Assembly (NCBI RefSeq): GCF_029537235.1
Contig: NZ_CP120639.1
Location: 744,001 to 808,000, forward strand
DNA: 64,000 bases
Origin: Rhizobium sp. 32-5/1
Lineage (GTDB): Bacteria; Pseudomonadota; Alphaproteobacteria; Rhizobiales; Rhizobiaceae
Direction of reading: 5' to 3'
The position numbers and the translations under genes are program-made. The notes under the pieces are model-generated. The model was not told where the DNA came from. It saw nothing but the letters and a program-made list of their open reading frames with translations, and ran no database searches. Shown one piece after another: positions 36,707-46,081 of this stretch; positions within the stretch are counted from its first letter, which is position 1, and each line of letters begins with the position of its first letter.

Positions 36707-37290
36707 GGCATCGTCAACTTAACGGAATGTGGAATTCGATGTGCGATGACGGGGCATGCCACATCGTGACCGCTCTATCGCCGCCATCGCTTTCCCGCTG
36801 AAATCATTGCTCACGCCGTGTGGCTTTATTTCCGTTTTCCTCTCAGCCTGCGGATGGTCGAGGACTTGCTGGCTGCTCGTGGGATCATTGTCTCCCATCA
36901 GACAATCCGGCAGTGGGCGGAGAAATTCGGCCGCACCTTCGCCAACGAGATCCGCCGTCGATCATCCGGTCGGCTCGGAGATAAACGGCACCTCGATGAG
37001 GCCGCCATTTCGATTCGAGGCAAGAAGCACTGGCTGTGACGCGCCGTTGACCAGGACGGTTCGTCTTGGAGGTGCTGGTGCAAAGCCGCCGAAATGCCAA
37101 GGCGGCCAACCGCCTGATGCGCAAGCTCTTGAAGAGCCAGGGTCGAGCGCCGCGTGTAATGATAACCGACAAGCTTCGATCTTACGACGCTCCAAAGCGG
37201 GAGATCATGCCCGGTGTTGAGCATCGTTCCCACAAAGGCCTGAACAATCGGGCGGAAAATTCTCAACAACCAGTCCGGCGGCGAGAGGTC
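36707..37290 (+). mobile_element. IS6-family element, truncated and mutated
   Basis: Starts with GGCATCGTCAACTTAACGG like the fragment at 34771. The transposase is readable in pieces: WLYFRFPLSLRMVEDLLAARGIIVSHQTIRQWAEKFG, then RRRSSGRLGDKRHLDEAAISIRGKKHWL, then LEVLVQSRRNAKAANRLMRK and PGVEHRSHKGLNNRAENS. It is inactivated by a lost C near 36768, a stop where Trp is expected (TGA for TGG at about 37037), another lost base near 37054, and loss of the 3' end after ...RRRE. DDE residues (DEA, and DKLRSY/E) are partly visible. Confidence 0.88.
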
Positions 37291-37475
37291 CGAATGCATT
37301 TCTTCATCTCTCGGAGGTGCACGAGTCGAAACTGTCGACGCTTGATGTGGGCTGAGGCTTCAATACGCAGCCGGCACCCAGTCAGAACAAAATAAACGTG
37401 CCTCATCGGCGTTTCCGCCAACTCTAGCGGCTGCTCAGCGGCGGAATTTTGATGACGAAACAGTGGATACGAAAG

Positions 37476-37739
37476 TCAATCGCTGAAGGCAGCTCGCGCG
37501 CCGAGGTACTCATGCGCCAATTGTCTGATGGCATCTTCCGCAATGCCAAATGTCCACCCGACGCTTTCTGCCCTTTGCGCAAGGGCGACAAATGCTTCTG
37601 GCATCTCCGGCCCAGCAGCAGCTTCTACGCTGACATTTGCCAGTTGAACAATATCGTCAAATGAGGGCCGAAGTGCTTCGACAGCGGTGTTTAGCGTCGC
37701 ATCTCGGTCGGGTCGTTGAATGGCTTGCATCGGAGGCAT
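37476..37739 (-). CDS. Hypothetical protein, 87 aa
   Basis: Starts MPPMQAIQRPDRDATLNTAV with AAGGA eight bases upstream of 37739. It continues with LRPSFDDIVQLANVSVEAAAG, AFVALAQRAESVGWTFGIAEDAIRQLAHEYLG. Helical, soluble and slightly acidic. I do not recognise the family. The clean ribosome site and amphipathic helices support a real gene. It lies between an IS6 remnant and a gene-free stretch. Confidence 0.5.
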   Translation of the reverse strand: MPPMQAIQRPDRDATLNTAVEALRPSFDDIVQLANVSVEAAAGPEMPEAFVALAQRAESVGWTFGIAEDAIRQLAHEYLGARAAFSD

Positions 37740-38394
37740 GGTGGGTTCCTTCATCACGCGGCAGGCACGGGCTTTGTCATTCCTCCAAACGTGCGATACC
37801 CCAATCCGTTCCAACAAGACACAGCTATGCCGTCTGCTGCACACCCCTATCTCGATGTCGGTTTCGTCTGAGTGATTTCGGGTACGAGCAAAGATGCGGC
37901 TATATCGCTCGACATCTTCCTTTTATGGAAAGTGCCGTCCATGCCAGGGCGGCAATCAGGGCACAACATCCAGCGGGGTTGCGAGCCTCCACGGTGCCGA
38001 AGACGGTTTGGATCCGGCGTGCCGTATAGTCATTGATTGGCCGGCACTTATGGCAGTCTCATTTTTTGGGCATGACGGCATCGCCGACGCATCATCGCCT
38101 ACAATGCCGGTCTTATGACGCAGGAGGCGAGGCGACTAGCAGCGACTGGGCCAGTGTCACAATCGTGGCGCAAGATCGGTCACCACTGTCCGGTCACACG
38201 CTGCTGCCATGCGCGATACCAAATCTTAGGAACGGATGTCCGCTTCCAAAGTTTAGAAGAGATCATCAAGGCCGATGAAAAAGCTCACAAGGCGCTGGCG
38301 AACTCCGGCGAATCCTACAACCCGTTGAGAAGCTTGACCTGGCGCAAGTTGGCAGCGCGACAATTGTGACGACAGCGCCGGGCAAGACCGAAAT
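37740..38394. other. No confident gene
   Basis: About 650 bp of short overlapping frames. The plus-strand frame at 38115-38369 (84 codons) contains SLEEIIKADEKAHKALANSGESY, which looks protein-like, but its first half does not and I know no relative. Confidence 0.3.
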
Positions 38395-39560
38395 GTCAGC
38401 GATATCAGGAAAAGCGCGTCGGCCCGGCGATCCACGTTCGTTCGAACGAAAGCGTGACGCGGTTGTCTACGTCACCCCACCGCAGCAGCCTCTTCGCGAC
38501 CGCGCTCAGAACCGGCCTGCAATCGAAGTCGCTCATCATGAACGCCTGTCTCGAGCGCAAACCGGTCCTGATGCTCCCTTGCGAGATGGGCGGCAGGGGA
38601 GCCTTGATCCTGACGCTGCATCGCAACACGATCAACCTCGATCTCGCTAAGGATACCAATTTTTTCTGCGATCCCCGGCGATTGGCGAAGTCTCGGATGT
38701 AGTCGAGCGTGGTTTCCTTAACGCTGGCGCGGCCCAGCCGGTCCTCCAGCGCCTTGAAGGCCAGCTCGTCGGCGCCGTGCACTTTCCAAATGTTGCGCTC
38801 GGCGGTCTTGCCGTTGGGCAGTCGCGCCGTTTCCCGCCCGCATGCTCAAGACCGATCTTCGCGCCGACCTCCGGTGCTGCGTCCTTTATCGCCCGTTCGA
38901 AATCGACGCTGCAGACCGTCTGCTGCTGCCCCTGTCGTCTTCCAACGTCACAAAATAGCTGTTGCGGTTTTTCGGGTTGTTCTCATATGGAGCTCTGCCG
39001 TGCTCGAGCAGACGTCCGGGGGCCAACCTTTGGCCAGCGTGACGACCGGAAAATTCTTCCTGGCTCGCATAAAGCTGCACGCCGTCGCGATGACGGGTCA
39101 TGGCGACATAGGTCAGATGCCGGTCCATGGTCTGTGACTCCATCACATAGGCGCGATCGACCGTCGCCCCTTGGGGCTTGAGAATGGTCGTCGCATAGCC
39201 ATTTCAAAGGATTGGTAACTTTGGGTCGGTATAGAAACGATGCGTTCGTTGTTGTGACCGCGGCCAGCACCACCGTCGAGCTGAACTTGTATTGCGTCCA
39301 GTTCGACGGTCTGCACTGATCGTCCTTGAGAAAGATGAATTGGGGCCAAGCCGGCAGCCTCTCCGGCCAGCGCTTAATCCAAAAACCGCATCATATAGAC
39401 CGAGCTTCGCGGTTCGCCGTGCGGATCCACGAAATGACGGGGCACAATGCCGACCTCCTGCCAGCCGAGCCGGCGAGATATGCGCTCGCTGACGCTGCCC
39501 ACCGTGCGCTCGTGGCGCCGGGCATGGTCCTCGGCCGCGCGCATCAGGGCCCCTGAACAT
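38395..39560 (-). pseudogene. Relic of a TraA-type conjugative relaxase (C-terminal helicase part)
   Basis: Scattered over all three minus-strand frames are pieces of the C-terminal region of rhizobial TraA. RISRRLGWQEVGIVPRHFVDPHG (about 39480-39400) is followed by RASTVVLAAVTTT.ASFLY (about 39290-39240), then SQTMDRHLTYVAMTRHRDGVQLYASQEEF (39140-39050), the late helicase motif, and FKALEDRLGRASVKETTLDYIRDFANRRG (38755-38670). The nicking domain is absent. The plasmid ancestor was therefore probably self-transmissible, but this gene is dead. Confidence 0.75.
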
Positions 39561-39655
39561 TAAACGGGCACAGATATACGGTAGCGAGATCGACGTATGG
39601 TCACCGGGGCCAGAGTCGAGTGGACAGCGACTTTCCCTATTTATCGCGGCCGTAA

Positions 39656-40225
39656 CTACGGCGTCATTTTCACTCTGCGGAATGTGTCGGGATAATCGAG
39701 CACGAGACCTGTTTCGTCGATTTCAAGTTCGGCTGTAAACGCTCGAAACAAACCTTCATAGCGATAGCGGCGTTCTGGCGTCAGGCAGGTGTAACGCTGC
39801 TCCGCCCGCTGCGGCAGAAAATCACCGTTGATCTGATCGAGAAGGGGGACATAGGCGGCCGTAATATCTTGGCTTGCCTCTGCCTGTAGCTTCAACCGCT
39901 TGATAGGCAGCGTGTTTGTAGCCGGAGTGATCCCGATATCAACATCGATGCAGCCATCCAGGTCGGGGAGCGGCCTGTCCTTGAGGGCGTCGCGCCAGTT
40001 TCCTTTGCCATCTGCCTCCACATGCAGATATGGCCCGTCGACATATCTAACGTGCACCTCGCGCGTCCTGAACGCTGAGTCGGTGCGGACGAAGTAGTAT
40101 CCTCCATAGGCCCCGTGCCGGGTCCCCGCGACAACACCTTCCAGGATAAGGCCCTCGCCAGCATCGGTACAGACGCAATGCTCCAGCCCATTACCATCCC
40201 AATCCTGCCATCGGACACCAGCCAT
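39656..40225 (-). CDS. Putative glycolipid-binding protein (DUF1089/PF06475)
   Basis: 189 residues from MAGVRWQDWDGNGLEHCVCT. Motifs VVAGTRHGAYGGYYFVRTDSAFRTREVHVRY, LHVEADGKGNWRDALKDRPLPDLDGCIDVDIGITPATNTLPIKRL and QRYTCLTPERRYRYEGLFRAFTAELEIDETGLVLDYPDTFRR are typical of this family, a lipocalin-like cytoplasmic fold sometimes described as glycolipid-binding. The frame is intact and complete at both ends. It stands between a relaxase relic and a resolvase fragment, so it arrived as cargo. Confidence 0.9.
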   Translation of the reverse strand: MAGVRWQDWDGNGLEHCVCTDAGEGLILEGVVAGTRHGAYGGYYFVRTDSAFRTREVHVRYVDGPYLHVEADGKGNWRDALKDRPLPDLDGCIDVDIGITPATNTLPIKRLKLQAEASQDITAAYVPLLDQINGDFLPQRAEQRYTCLTPERRYRYEGLFRAFTAELEIDETGLVLDYPDTFRRVKMTP

Positions 40226-40243
40226 GGCGTAACCTTTCACCTT

Positions 40244-40573
40244 CTATGCGGATAATTGCCGCGTTTTCTTTTTCAGCATTTTTTCGCCATCGGCTCGCAG
40301 CTCGCCTTTCGGCCCCACAAACCGGTAAAGCGTTTGTCGCGTGACACCAAGCTCGACGCATAGGTCTGCCACCTTCGTTTCCGGCTTTCCCATTGCTGCC
40401 TCAGCAAGGCGCAGTTTCGCCGGCGTCATCTTGAACGGCGCTCCACCATTCCTGCCGCGAGCGCGGGCTGCCGCTAGGCCTGCTTTGGTCCGTTTGTTGA
40501 GTTTCAGCACTATTTGATCCACTTTTTCATTTCGCGTTAGCTCACCAAATCCGACGTTGTCAATTGTGTGCAA
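40244..40573 (-). pseudogene. C-terminal fragment of a serine recombinase (resolvase)
   Basis: The frame has RTKAGLAAARARGRNGGAPFKMTPAKLRLAEAAM and VADLCVELGVTRQTLYRFVGP, the linker and helix-turn-helix of Tn3-type resolvases/invertases. The catalytic N-terminal domain with its serine is missing, and the first 20 or so residues are unrelated. The adjacent IS3 element begins 45 bp upstream of the frame's start, so rearrangement there removed the rest. Confidence 0.8.
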
Positions 40574-40657
40574 ACGTCTTTATTCGCCCTGAGTGGATCA
40601 CGGCGAAATAGAAAAGTGGGGGTGCGGACGAAAACTTGGACCACCAGGAGGTAGTTC

Positions 40658-41320
40658 ATGTATTCCTACGCAGACAGACTTCGAGCCGTTGAGCTTTATA
40701 TCAGGCTTGGCAAGCGACTTAACGGGACCATTCGCCAGTTGGGTTATCCCACAAAGAATGCGCTGAGGGGTTGGTACCGCGAGTACGTACAGCATCTCGA
40801 CCTGCGTATTCAGCCGGTAGCTCGAGCGCCAAAGTTTTCCGAGAGTCAGAAGCAGGCGGCACTTGAGCATTACCGCACCCATGATCGTTGCATCTCTGCG
40901 ACGATGAGGGCGCTCGGCTATCCTGGTCGAGGAACTCTGACCGCATGGGTACGTGAGGCCTTTCCGGAGACGCGAACATCGATGGTCGGTCGATCGTGGC
41001 GCCCTGCCTATCCCGCAGCGGTGAAGCAAGCTGGTGTCATCGGACTATGTAGTGGAGATGAAAGCGCCCAACAGGTGGCTGACCGGCTGGGCGTCTGCAG
41101 GCCGACGTTGTACAACTGGAAAGACCAGCTACTCGGTCATGAGGCTCCTTCCTCCATGAAACGCCGCAAAACCACCCCGCAGGCGCCGGAACGCGAGGAA
41201 CTCGAGCGCCAGCTTGAAGCCCTCCAACGTGATGTTCGCCAGTTGCAACTCGAGCATGACCTCCTGAAGAAGGCCAATGAACTCCTAAAAAAGAACTGGG
41301 CGTCGATCTGCAGATCCTGA
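40658..41320 (+). CDS. IS3-family transposase OrfA
   Basis: 220 residues from MYSYADRLRAVELYIRLGKRLNGTIRQLGYP after AGGAGG. It has two helix-turn-helix units (LGYPTKNALRGWYREY and LGYPGRGTLTAWVREA, plus DRLGVCRPTLYNWKDQLLG) and a C-terminal leucine zipper (LERQLEALQRDVRQLQLEHDLLKKANELLKK). It binds the terminal repeats and, through a -1 shift at AAAAAAG near codon 211, gives rise to the OrfAB transposase. Confidence 0.93.
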   Translation: MYSYADRLRAVELYIRLGKRLNGTIRQLGYPTKNALRGWYREYVQHLDLRIQPVARAPKFSESQKQAALEHYRTHDRCISATMRALGYPGRGTLTAWVREAFPETRTSMVGRSWRPAYPAAVKQAGVIGLCSGDESAQQVADRLGVCRPTLYNWKDQLLGHEAPSSMKRRKTTPQAPEREELERQLEALQRDVRQLQLEHDLLKKANELLKKNWASICRS

Positions 41321-42195
41321 GTAATCGGGAAAAAACACAGCTGGTTGACGCCCTTAAAGATACCTATCGCTTGCCAGAACTGCTCGCCCAGCTGCAAATT
41401 GCGCGAAGCTCCTACTTTTATCATCGCACGCGCATGTGTCTGGCAGACAAGTATGCCGCCGTCCGGCACAGCCTTGCGGAAATCTTTGAAGCGAACCGTC
41501 GTTGTTACGGCTACCGCAGACTACAGGCGTCACTGGCCAGGAAGAGCGTGATCATCTCGGAAAAGGTTGTCCAGCGCTTGATGAAGCAGGAGCACTTGGT
41601 CGTGGCCAGACCGCGCCGACGGCGTTTCGGATCGTACTTGGGAGAAATAAGTCCGGCACCCGAGAACCTGATCAATCGCGACTTCCATGCGAAAGCGCCG
41701 AACGAGAAATGGCTGACAGACATCACCGAGTTCCAGATCCCAGCCGGGAAGGTGTATCTCTCGCCCATCATCGATTGCTTCGACGGAATGGTCATCAGTT
41801 GGTCGATTGGAACGCAACCAGACGCGCGGCTGGTCAATACTATGCTGGATGCAGCTATTGAGACCGTGACCGACGGCGAGGAACGGCCAATCGTCCATTC
41901 CGATCGCGGAGCCCATTATCGCTGGCCAGGCTGGCTAACGCGGATCAGCGAAGCGAAACTGGTTCGCTCAATGTCCCGAAAGGGCTGCTCACAAGATAAC
42001 GCCGCATGCGAAGGCTTCTTCGGCCGATTGAAAACGGAACTATTTTATCCACGAGATTGGAAGGCCATCACAATCAAACAGTTCGTTGCCGAGGTAGACG
42101 CCTATATCCGCTGGTACAATGAGAAGCGGATCAAGATATCGCTGGGATCACTCAGCCCGGTCGAATATCGCAAGAGCCTCGGCCTTAACTTATAA
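41287..42195 (+). CDS. IS3-family transposase OrfB (catalytic, made by -1 frameshift)
   Basis: The frame is open from the slippery site at 41287 and runs about 300 residues. HTH_21-like RRCYGYRRLQASLARK precedes the rve integrase core: WLTDITEFQIPAGKVYLSPIIDCFDG (first Asp), IVHSDRGAHYRW (second Asp), GCSQDNAACEGFFGRLKTELFY (Glu), and a closing FVAEVDAYIRWYNEKRIKISLGSLSPVEYR. An internal ATG at 41371 could start a separate OrfB, but no ribosome site is evident. All catalytic residues are present. Confidence 0.93.
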   Translation, partial: KKELGVDLQILSNREKTQLVDALKDTYRLPELLAQLQIARSSYFYHRTRMCLADKYAAVRHSLAEIFEANRRCYGYRRLQASLARKSVIISEKVVQRLMKQEHLVVARPRRRRFGSYLGEISPAPENLINRDFHAKAPNEKWLTDITEFQIPAGKVYLSPIIDCFDGMVISWSIGTQPDARLVNTMLDAAIETVTDGEERPIVHSDRGAHYRWPGWLTRISEAKLVRSMSRKGCSQDNAACEGFFGRLKTELFYPRDWKAITIKQFVAEVDAYIRWYNEKRIKISLGSLSPVEYRKSLGLNL

Positions 42196-42223
42196 AGCTG
42201 TCCAACTTTTTATCCGCACCCCC

Positions 42224-42556
42224 GTCATCGACGGGCTCGATGACCTCGAAGCCATCTAAGCGGAGCCCTGCCTTCAATTTCCGCCAGCAAAGCTTTTCCT
42301 GCACATCGGCCCAATTTGCCAGTGCCGTTTCAACGACTGTGCGCTCAAGACTGACGAGGCCTTGCTCCGTATGGACTTTGTGGCCGCCTTCTACCGCTGC
42401 TTTTGAGAGACTGACGACGCGGGCTGGTTTGCTGCCGCCCCCGCCTCTATCTTCGAGCCCCCACTGAACTTCAAGGACATCAATATCGCTATGGGAGTGG
42501 GTATCAGAAATAACCTCCGCTGCTGCAACAACTGTCATACGGTTAAATTCGCTCAT
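42224..42556 (-). pseudogene. N-terminal part of a gene cut by the IS3 element, possibly abortive-infection-like
   Basis: Starts MSEFNRMTVVAAAEVISDTHSHSDIDVLEVQWGLEDR, followed by SLERTVVETALANWADVQEKLCWRKLKAGLRLDGFEVIEP. Reading then enters the insertion sequence. The pattern of an N-terminal domain ending WRKL.AGLR.DGFEV recalls proteins of abortive-infection type, but this is from memory and weak. The continuation is not found on the other side of the element, so a deletion accompanied the insertion. Confidence 0.5.
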
Positions 42557-42586
42557 CAATCCCCAACCAACCGCCGCTGAACGCAA

Positions 42587-43026
42587 TCTTGGCGAGCGCC
42601 TTGAGCATTGTCAAACGCGTGCGCATGTATGAACGGCGTGAACTTACCCTCGACCGGGACGAAAAGTAGGCCCTATACTCGGAGAAGACCAAGGACACCT
42701 ACTTCAATGCGAACGTCACTGAACTCGGCTTCCAAACGGTAAACCTGGTCGGGACCGACATCGGCGCGATGGTTGCGTAAGTGGCCTGTCAATGGACGAG
42801 TTTTCCGATGAAAACATTGTTGCGGTTATCCAAGCACGCAACGGTATCGTGTGTTTCGGCATGCAAAATCCTTCTGAAACTCAACAAATTTGAGTTCGAG
42901 CGCAGATTTTGCAGTCGTTTAGCGGTTCCACGCGTCTTCGCGTTTACAGCCTTGAAGGCACACGACACCGGGCTATGCTTCCTATCAGGTGTCCTTAATA
43001 CTGTGATCGCCTTCTCAGACGGGTTT
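42587..43026. other. Gene scraps, including an alpha/beta-hydrolase fragment
   Basis: At about 42680-42780 on the plus strand the peptide YSEKTKDTYFNANVTELGF and NLVGTDIGAMVA resemble the region before the nucleophile of epoxide-hydrolase-like proteins. The rest is absent. No intact gene in this stretch. Confidence 0.35.
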
Positions 43027-43842
43027 TCACCCCTTAACGCTCCCTGCTGCCATTCCTCTCACCACGGTTCCTTGGACGAGCGTTCCCAAGATCAACATCG
43101 GCAGCATGATAAGTGTTGCTGCTGCTGTAAGCGTACCCCATTCGATACCCTGGAAGGTCAAGAACGAAGTGATTGTAACCGGCAGCGTTTGCGTGTTCCG
43201 TCCGCTGAGGACCAGTGCGATGAAGAACTCGTTCCAAGTGAACAGCACACAGAGAATAAACGTAGCGACCAAACCACCCCGCACGACAGGAAGGATAAGG
43301 TGCCAGAATACACGCAATTCGCTTGCTCCGTCCATTAACCCTGCCTCGCGCATCTCCTTCGGCACTTCCTCAAAAAATGTTACGAGCAAGGAAATAGCAA
43401 AAGGAATGTTGATGAAGGCATAGATCGCGATCAACAGGCCATGGGAGTTGAGAAGCCCCAGACGCATAGATACATAGTAGGTCGGGATCACAAAGAGGAT
43501 CGCTGGTGCGATGCGAAGAGACAGCACGAAACCTTCGATCGATTGGCGCCGGGCCGGGGTCTGCTGAACGATCCCGTAGGCAGCAAACGATGCGACGGCG
43601 ATAGCCAGCACACTTGCGCTGATGGAGATAATCATGCTGTTGGCAAAGCCCTTCAGGAAGACTGGATTGGTCAGGACCTTGCCGTAATTTTCGAGAGTCG
43701 GTGAAAAGAGCCAAACTGGCGGCATAGCGAAGGCGTCGCGCAAGGTTTTCAGCGAGGTCGTCACCACCCAGTAAAGTGGGAACAACGTGACAAACAGGAT
43801 CAGTGCGAGAACGAGAAAGAAAACGAGTTTCCTGAACATCAA
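43027..43842 (-). CDS. Sugar ABC transporter permease (MalG-type)
   Basis: 271 residues, six helices, typical of the second permease of CUT1-type carbohydrate importers. It starts MMFRKLVFFLVLALILFVTLFPLYWVVTTSLKT. The EAA motif that docks the ATPase is REAGLMDGASELRVFWHLILPVVRGGL. The start overlaps the stop of the first permease gene (ATGA at 43839-43842). It is the last gene of the operon; no ATP-binding gene follows in the window. Confidence 0.92.
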   Translation of the reverse strand: MMFRKLVFFLVLALILFVTLFPLYWVVTTSLKTLRDAFAMPPVWLFSPTLENYGKVLTNPVFLKGFANSMIISISASVLAIAVASFAAYGIVQQTPARRQSIEGFVLSLRIAPAILFVIPTYYVSMRLGLLNSHGLLIAIYAFINIPFAISLLVTFFEEVPKEMREAGLMDGASELRVFWHLILPVVRGGLVATFILCVLFTWNEFFIALVLSGRNTQTLPVTITSFLTFQGIEWGTLTAAATLIMLPMLILGTLVQGTVVRGMAAGSVKG

Positions 43843-44708
43843 CGTATTCCTTTGGGCATGGCAAAGCGGGTGAGCACGAGAAGCGCTACATTCGTGACGA
43901 TGGTCAGGAACAGGGCAATCGTCATGGCGTATGAAATATCAAAGTTGGTGAAAGCAACGGTGTAGCCGTAGAGATTCTGCGTTTCCGTCGAAAGCGCCGG
44001 TCCGCCCTTCGTCATAATGTAAAAGAGGTCGAAGGCTTTGACGCTGTCGATAGCGCGGATCAGCGCTGCTACCCCAAGTGTTCGGCGGAGCATCGGCAGA
44101 ATGATATGCCAGATAACACGAATCTCGCTGGCGCCATCCATTCTCGCGGCCTCAACAAGATCCTTCGGAATAGTCTCAAGGGTTGCCATTGCCAGTAGAA
44201 CGACAAAAGGTGTCCATTGCCAAATGTCCGCAATGAGGACGGCATAGAGCGCAACACTAGGATTGCCCAGCCAGTCAACCGGTGCAATACCGACTAGCGA
44301 AAGCCAGTAGTTGATCATCCCGGATTGTGCATTGAAAAGGAACCGCCAGGTCAGGCCGGCAATAACTGGTGTCATGATCATCGGCACTAGGATCACGGCT
44401 CGGACAATCTTCTTTCCGCGAAAATCCTGGTCGAGGAACATCGCAATCGCAATGCCGAGAACGACTTCGATAGAAGTCGCAAGCAGGACGAATAGTGCTG
44501 TCCTTCCGAGCGCTTGAACACCGCGCCAGTCTGTAGCGAGACGAACAAAATTGGAAAGACCGATGAACTGCGTCCCCTTCGTGCTCATCAGTGAAATATT
44601 GTGTAGGCAAAGCCAGATCGCATACAACAGCAGAGCAGCCGAGGTGGCGGCCAGAAAGCCGATAATAGGCCGATAGAAGTTGCGTGTGGGATTACGGGTG
44701 ATATGCAT
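43839..44708 (-). CDS. Sugar ABC transporter permease (MalF-type)
   Basis: About 289 residues from MHITRNPTRNFYRPIIGFLA. Helices include IIGFLAATSAALLLYAIWL and GRTALFVLLATSIEVVLGIAIAMFL. The EAA loop is VEAARMDGASEIRVIWHIILPMLRRTLG. It is partner to the MalG-type protein and receives sugar from the binding protein encoded upstream. A strong hairpin precedes the start at 44733-44764. Confidence 0.92.
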   Translation of the reverse strand: MHITRNPTRNFYRPIIGFLAATSAALLLYAIWLCLHNISLMSTKGTQFIGLSNFVRLATDWRGVQALGRTALFVLLATSIEVVLGIAIAMFLDQDFRGKKIVRAVILVPMIMTPVIAGLTWRFLFNAQSGMINYWLSLVGIAPVDWLGNPSVALYAVLIADIWQWTPFVVLLAMATLETIPKDLVEAARMDGASEIRVIWHIILPMLRRTLGVAALIRAIDSVKAFDLFYIMTKGGPALSTETQNLYGYTVAFTNFDISYAMTIALFLTIVTNVALLVLTRFAMPKGIR

Positions 44709-44732
44709 GTGATGTCTCATTTCATCCGGGTA

Positions 44733-44764
44733 CCCCGTCGCGCCTGGGAGGGTGCGCGACGGGG
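44733..44764. other. Perfect 11-bp hairpin between the binding-protein and permease genes
   Basis: CCCCGTCGCGC (44733-44743) and GCGCGACGGGG (44754-44764) pair perfectly around a 10-nt loop. It lies in the 65-bp gap between the solute-binding-protein stop and the first permease start. Such structures commonly stabilise the upstream message, so that more binding protein than permease is made. Confidence 0.75.
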
Positions 44765-44773
44765 TGCGCAGTC

Positions 44774-46081
44774 CTATCTAGACAGGGCCGCGTTGTTCAG
44801 TTCGTTTGCTTCCTTCAGTGCATCGGCAGCCGTCGTCGTGCCAGCAAGCACCTTGGAGACGGCGATGCCGGCATTGTTCACAAGCTCATTGGCTTGCGGC
44901 ACTGTTGGGATATACTGAGGATTGCCGTTGGCAAGCGAAGCAAGCATCGCCTCCTTGAAGGCGCCGTAGCGCTTGTTGAACGCTTCGCTATTCATTGCGG
45001 CTATCGACGTCACACCTGAATTCGGATCTGTCTCCAGGGAGTGAATCTGCTGCTGTTTAGAGGTTGCCCATGATACGAAGAGCCAGGCCGCCTCCTGCTG
45101 CTGGGAGTCCGAAGCAACATGGAGGTTGAACACAGCAAGAGAAGACGAGCCGCCCTTCGGCGTTGTTGTCTGCACCGGGACCGGCGCGTAGCCAATTTTT
45201 CCGGCAACCGTAGACACAGCGGGATCCTCGTTGAAAGCGCCGTTGACCGTAGCGTCAAGCGTCATGGCGGCTTTGCCCTGCTGGAATAGCAGTCGGTTTT
45301 CTTCCCAACCCATGTTTGCGACGCCGACAGGACCGTACTCTCGCAGCACATGCGCGAATGTCTCCAGCGCCTTTGTGGCCTCCGGCGTATCGAGTGCGGA
45401 CTTGCCGTCAGCCGTCAGGAACGAGCCCCCCATACCCCAGAGGTAGGATGCCCAGATGTAGACGCCCTGGATGCCCTGCTGACCGCGCATGGTGATGCCG
45501 ACGATTTCGCCGTTCGATTTTTCCTTCACAGTTTTTGCGGCCGTCTCAATCTCATCGAACGTCTTGGGCACTGCGATGCCGTACTGCTCGAACAGATCCT
45601 TGCGGTACATGAGGAACGAGCTCTCCCCGAAAAGTGGCAGCCCATAGAGCTTGCCCTCCACGACATTAGGCTTCAGGTAGGCCGGAACGAAGTCCGTCTT
45701 GTCGTAGAACTGACCGTACTTTGTAGCGATATCGTCAAGGGGAACTATGTACTTCGAGCCGACGAAGCCTTGAACATGAATCGAGCTTGCCTCAACGACG
45801 TCGTAGCGGCCGGAACCAGCCGAGAACTCCAGCATCATCTTGGGCACTGAATCGGCCTCTGGAACGACTTCGAGGTCAACATCGATACCTGTTGCTGCTG
45901 TGAAATCAGGTAGAGCCTTGCGAACGGCGTCTGTAGTGGGATGGCCGACCATCAGCACGGATAGCCGCTGGCCCGTGAATGGCTTTTCCTGGGCCACCGC
46001 AACGCCGGTTTGCGTCGTGACGGCAGCCAGGACAGCCACGCTGGTGAAAACTCTTCTTGAAATTGATCCCGCTTTGAACAT
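44774..46081 (-). CDS. Sugar ABC transporter solute-binding protein
   Basis: 435 residues from MFKAGSISRRVFTSVAVLAA, preceded by GGAGGAG. The twin-arginine-like or Sec signal ends at VAVAQEKPF. The mature part is a family 1 periplasmic binding protein: RLSVLMVGHPTTDAVRKALPDF, DVVEASSIHVQGF, LYGLPLFGESSFLMYRKDLFEQYGI, FQQGKAAMTLDATVNGAF, GGSSSLAVFNLHVAS. It delivers a sugar or sugar derivative to the two permeases. The upstream frame to 46207 has no family character. The specific sugar cannot be told from sequence. Confidence 0.93.
   Translation of the reverse strand: MFKAGSISRRVFTSVAVLAAVTTQTGVAVAQEKPFTGQRLSVLMVGHPTTDAVRKALPDFTAATGIDVDLEVVPEADSVPKMMLEFSAGSGRYDVVEASSIHVQGFVGSKYIVPLDDIATKYGQFYDKTDFVPAYLKPNVVEGKLYGLPLFGESSFLMYRKDLFEQYGIAVPKTFDEIETAAKTVKEKSNGEIVGITMRGQQGIQGVYIWASYLWGMGGSFLTADGKSALDTPEATKALETFAHVLREYGPVGVANMGWEENRLLFQQGKAAMTLDATVNGAFNEDPAVSTVAGKIGYAPVPVQTTTPKGGSSSLAVFNLHVASDSQQQEAAWLFVSWATSKQQQIHSLETDPNSGVTSIAAMNSEAFNKRYGAFKEAMLASLANGNPQYIPTVPQANELVNNAGIAVSKVLAGTTTAADALKEANELNNAALSR

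Larger units (their letters stand above)
40618..42223 (+). mobile_element. IS3-family element (IS150-like), apparently intact
   Basis: Bounded by 24-bp inverted repeats, GGGGGTGCGGACGAAAACTT at 40618 and its imperfect complement ending at 42223 (3 mismatches over 24 bp). It has two reading frames in the -1 relation with an A6G slippery site at 41287-41293. No target duplication longer than GT can be seen. It separates a resolvase fragment from a truncated gene, so it marks a rearrangement. Confidence 0.92.

Noticed and set aside
42224..42556. Treating the truncated gene as part of the IS3 element
   Set aside because: Its frame enters the IS only beyond the inverted repeat at 42223, and its sequence has no transposase character.
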